A stretch of DNA of 64,000 bases from Bemisia tabaci (Eukaryota > Arthropoda > Insecta > Hemiptera > Aleyrodidae), in the NCBI RefSeq assembly GCF_918797505.1, contig NC_092793.1, forward strand, positions 75,327,912-75,391,911, written 5' to 3'. Both the position numbers and the translations under genes were made by a program. The notes under the pieces are model-generated. The model saw nothing but the letters and a program-made list of their open reading frames with translations. It was not told the DNA's origin and made no database searches. Of this stretch, positions 63,962 through 64,000 are shown piece after piece. Numbering within the stretch: position 1 is the stretch's first letter; each line of letters begins with the position of its first letter.

Positions 63962-64000
63962 CACTGGAAAAAAAACACATTAAATCTAGAGTCCGGACTC
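63962..64000 (+). mobile_element. ATCTAGAGTCCAGACTCT-family MITE cut by window edge
   Basis: CACTGGAAAAAAAACACATT then AAATCTAGAGTCCGGACTC matches the left arm of the family up to the last base. Confidence 0.82.

Larger units (their letters stand above)
6712..64000 (-). other. Probable giant svp intron / upstream gene territory
   Basis: The acceptor at 6712-6714 must join an upstream exon ending in the DNA-binding domain. No zinc-finger exon is recognisable on the minus strand up to 64000, and there is no other convincing protein-coding exon in this span. It is therefore read as more than 57 kb of intron, possibly with 5' leader exons I cannot recognise. Repeats occupy much of it. The extent is inference. 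Confidence 0.6.

Noticed and set aside
6712..64000. Search for the svp zinc-finger exon
   Set aside because: No minus-strand stretch encoding the CVVCGDKSSGKHYG or CQYCRLKKC blocks was seen.

Overview
This looks like nuclear DNA from an insect, almost all of it intronic. The only protein-coding sequence I can support is two consecutive exons on the minus strand (6413-6711 and 4803-5061). They encode the first half of the ligand-binding domain of Seven-up, the arthropod COUP-TF/NR2F orphan nuclear receptor. The encoded residues follow insect Seven-up closely. The exons are joined by a canonical 1.35 kb GT-AG intron, and both codon phases match. I did not find the DNA-binding-domain exon, which should lie at higher coordinates, or the exon carrying the end of the ligand-binding domain and AF-2 helix, which should lie at lower coordinates. 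About 57 kb (6712-64000) is therefore best read as one very large svp intron or 5' gene territory, and 1-4802 as intron downstream of the last visible exon. A hemipteran such as a whitefly is a guess from the style of the repeats, not something the sequence proves.

The rest is a dense archive of short non-autonomous DNA transposons (MITEs, mostly foldback). (a) Five copies of a ~164 bp hAT-type foldback, each with an 8-bp target duplication. (b) An 871 bp hAT-type element at 8760-9630. (c) Two elements sharing TAGAGT termini, both with 8-bp duplications (3312-3623, 22253-22635). (d) A TA-flanked mariner-type pair (6781-7052, 22641-22914). (e) Several unrelated-looking elements that all begin CACTG(A/G)AAAA and end in its complement, often with a 2-bp flanking duplication. 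(f) Foldback families with termini resembling GCCGTGCTAAGG (4.1, 4.5, 13.2, 19.8, 45.0 kb), GGACTGCATTTTGCAA (40.1, 43.9, 51.5 kb) and GGCGGGCTGATTATTGAA (four copies packed into 14.7-16.6 kb). Three insertions are visibly nested inside older elements.

Other structures are a 3 x 134 bp tandem array carrying three perfect TGCGCATGCGCA palindromes (41068-41469), a 235 bp near-perfect palindrome (7700-7934), a ~300 bp purine tract (49004-49306), long homopolymer runs including T46, and GC-rich islands between the repeats that could be svp regulatory DNA.

I found no rRNA, convincing tRNA, CRISPR, complete transposase gene or second protein-coding gene. No undescribed multi-gene system is visible. 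The most interesting content is the svp exon structure and the transposon architecture.
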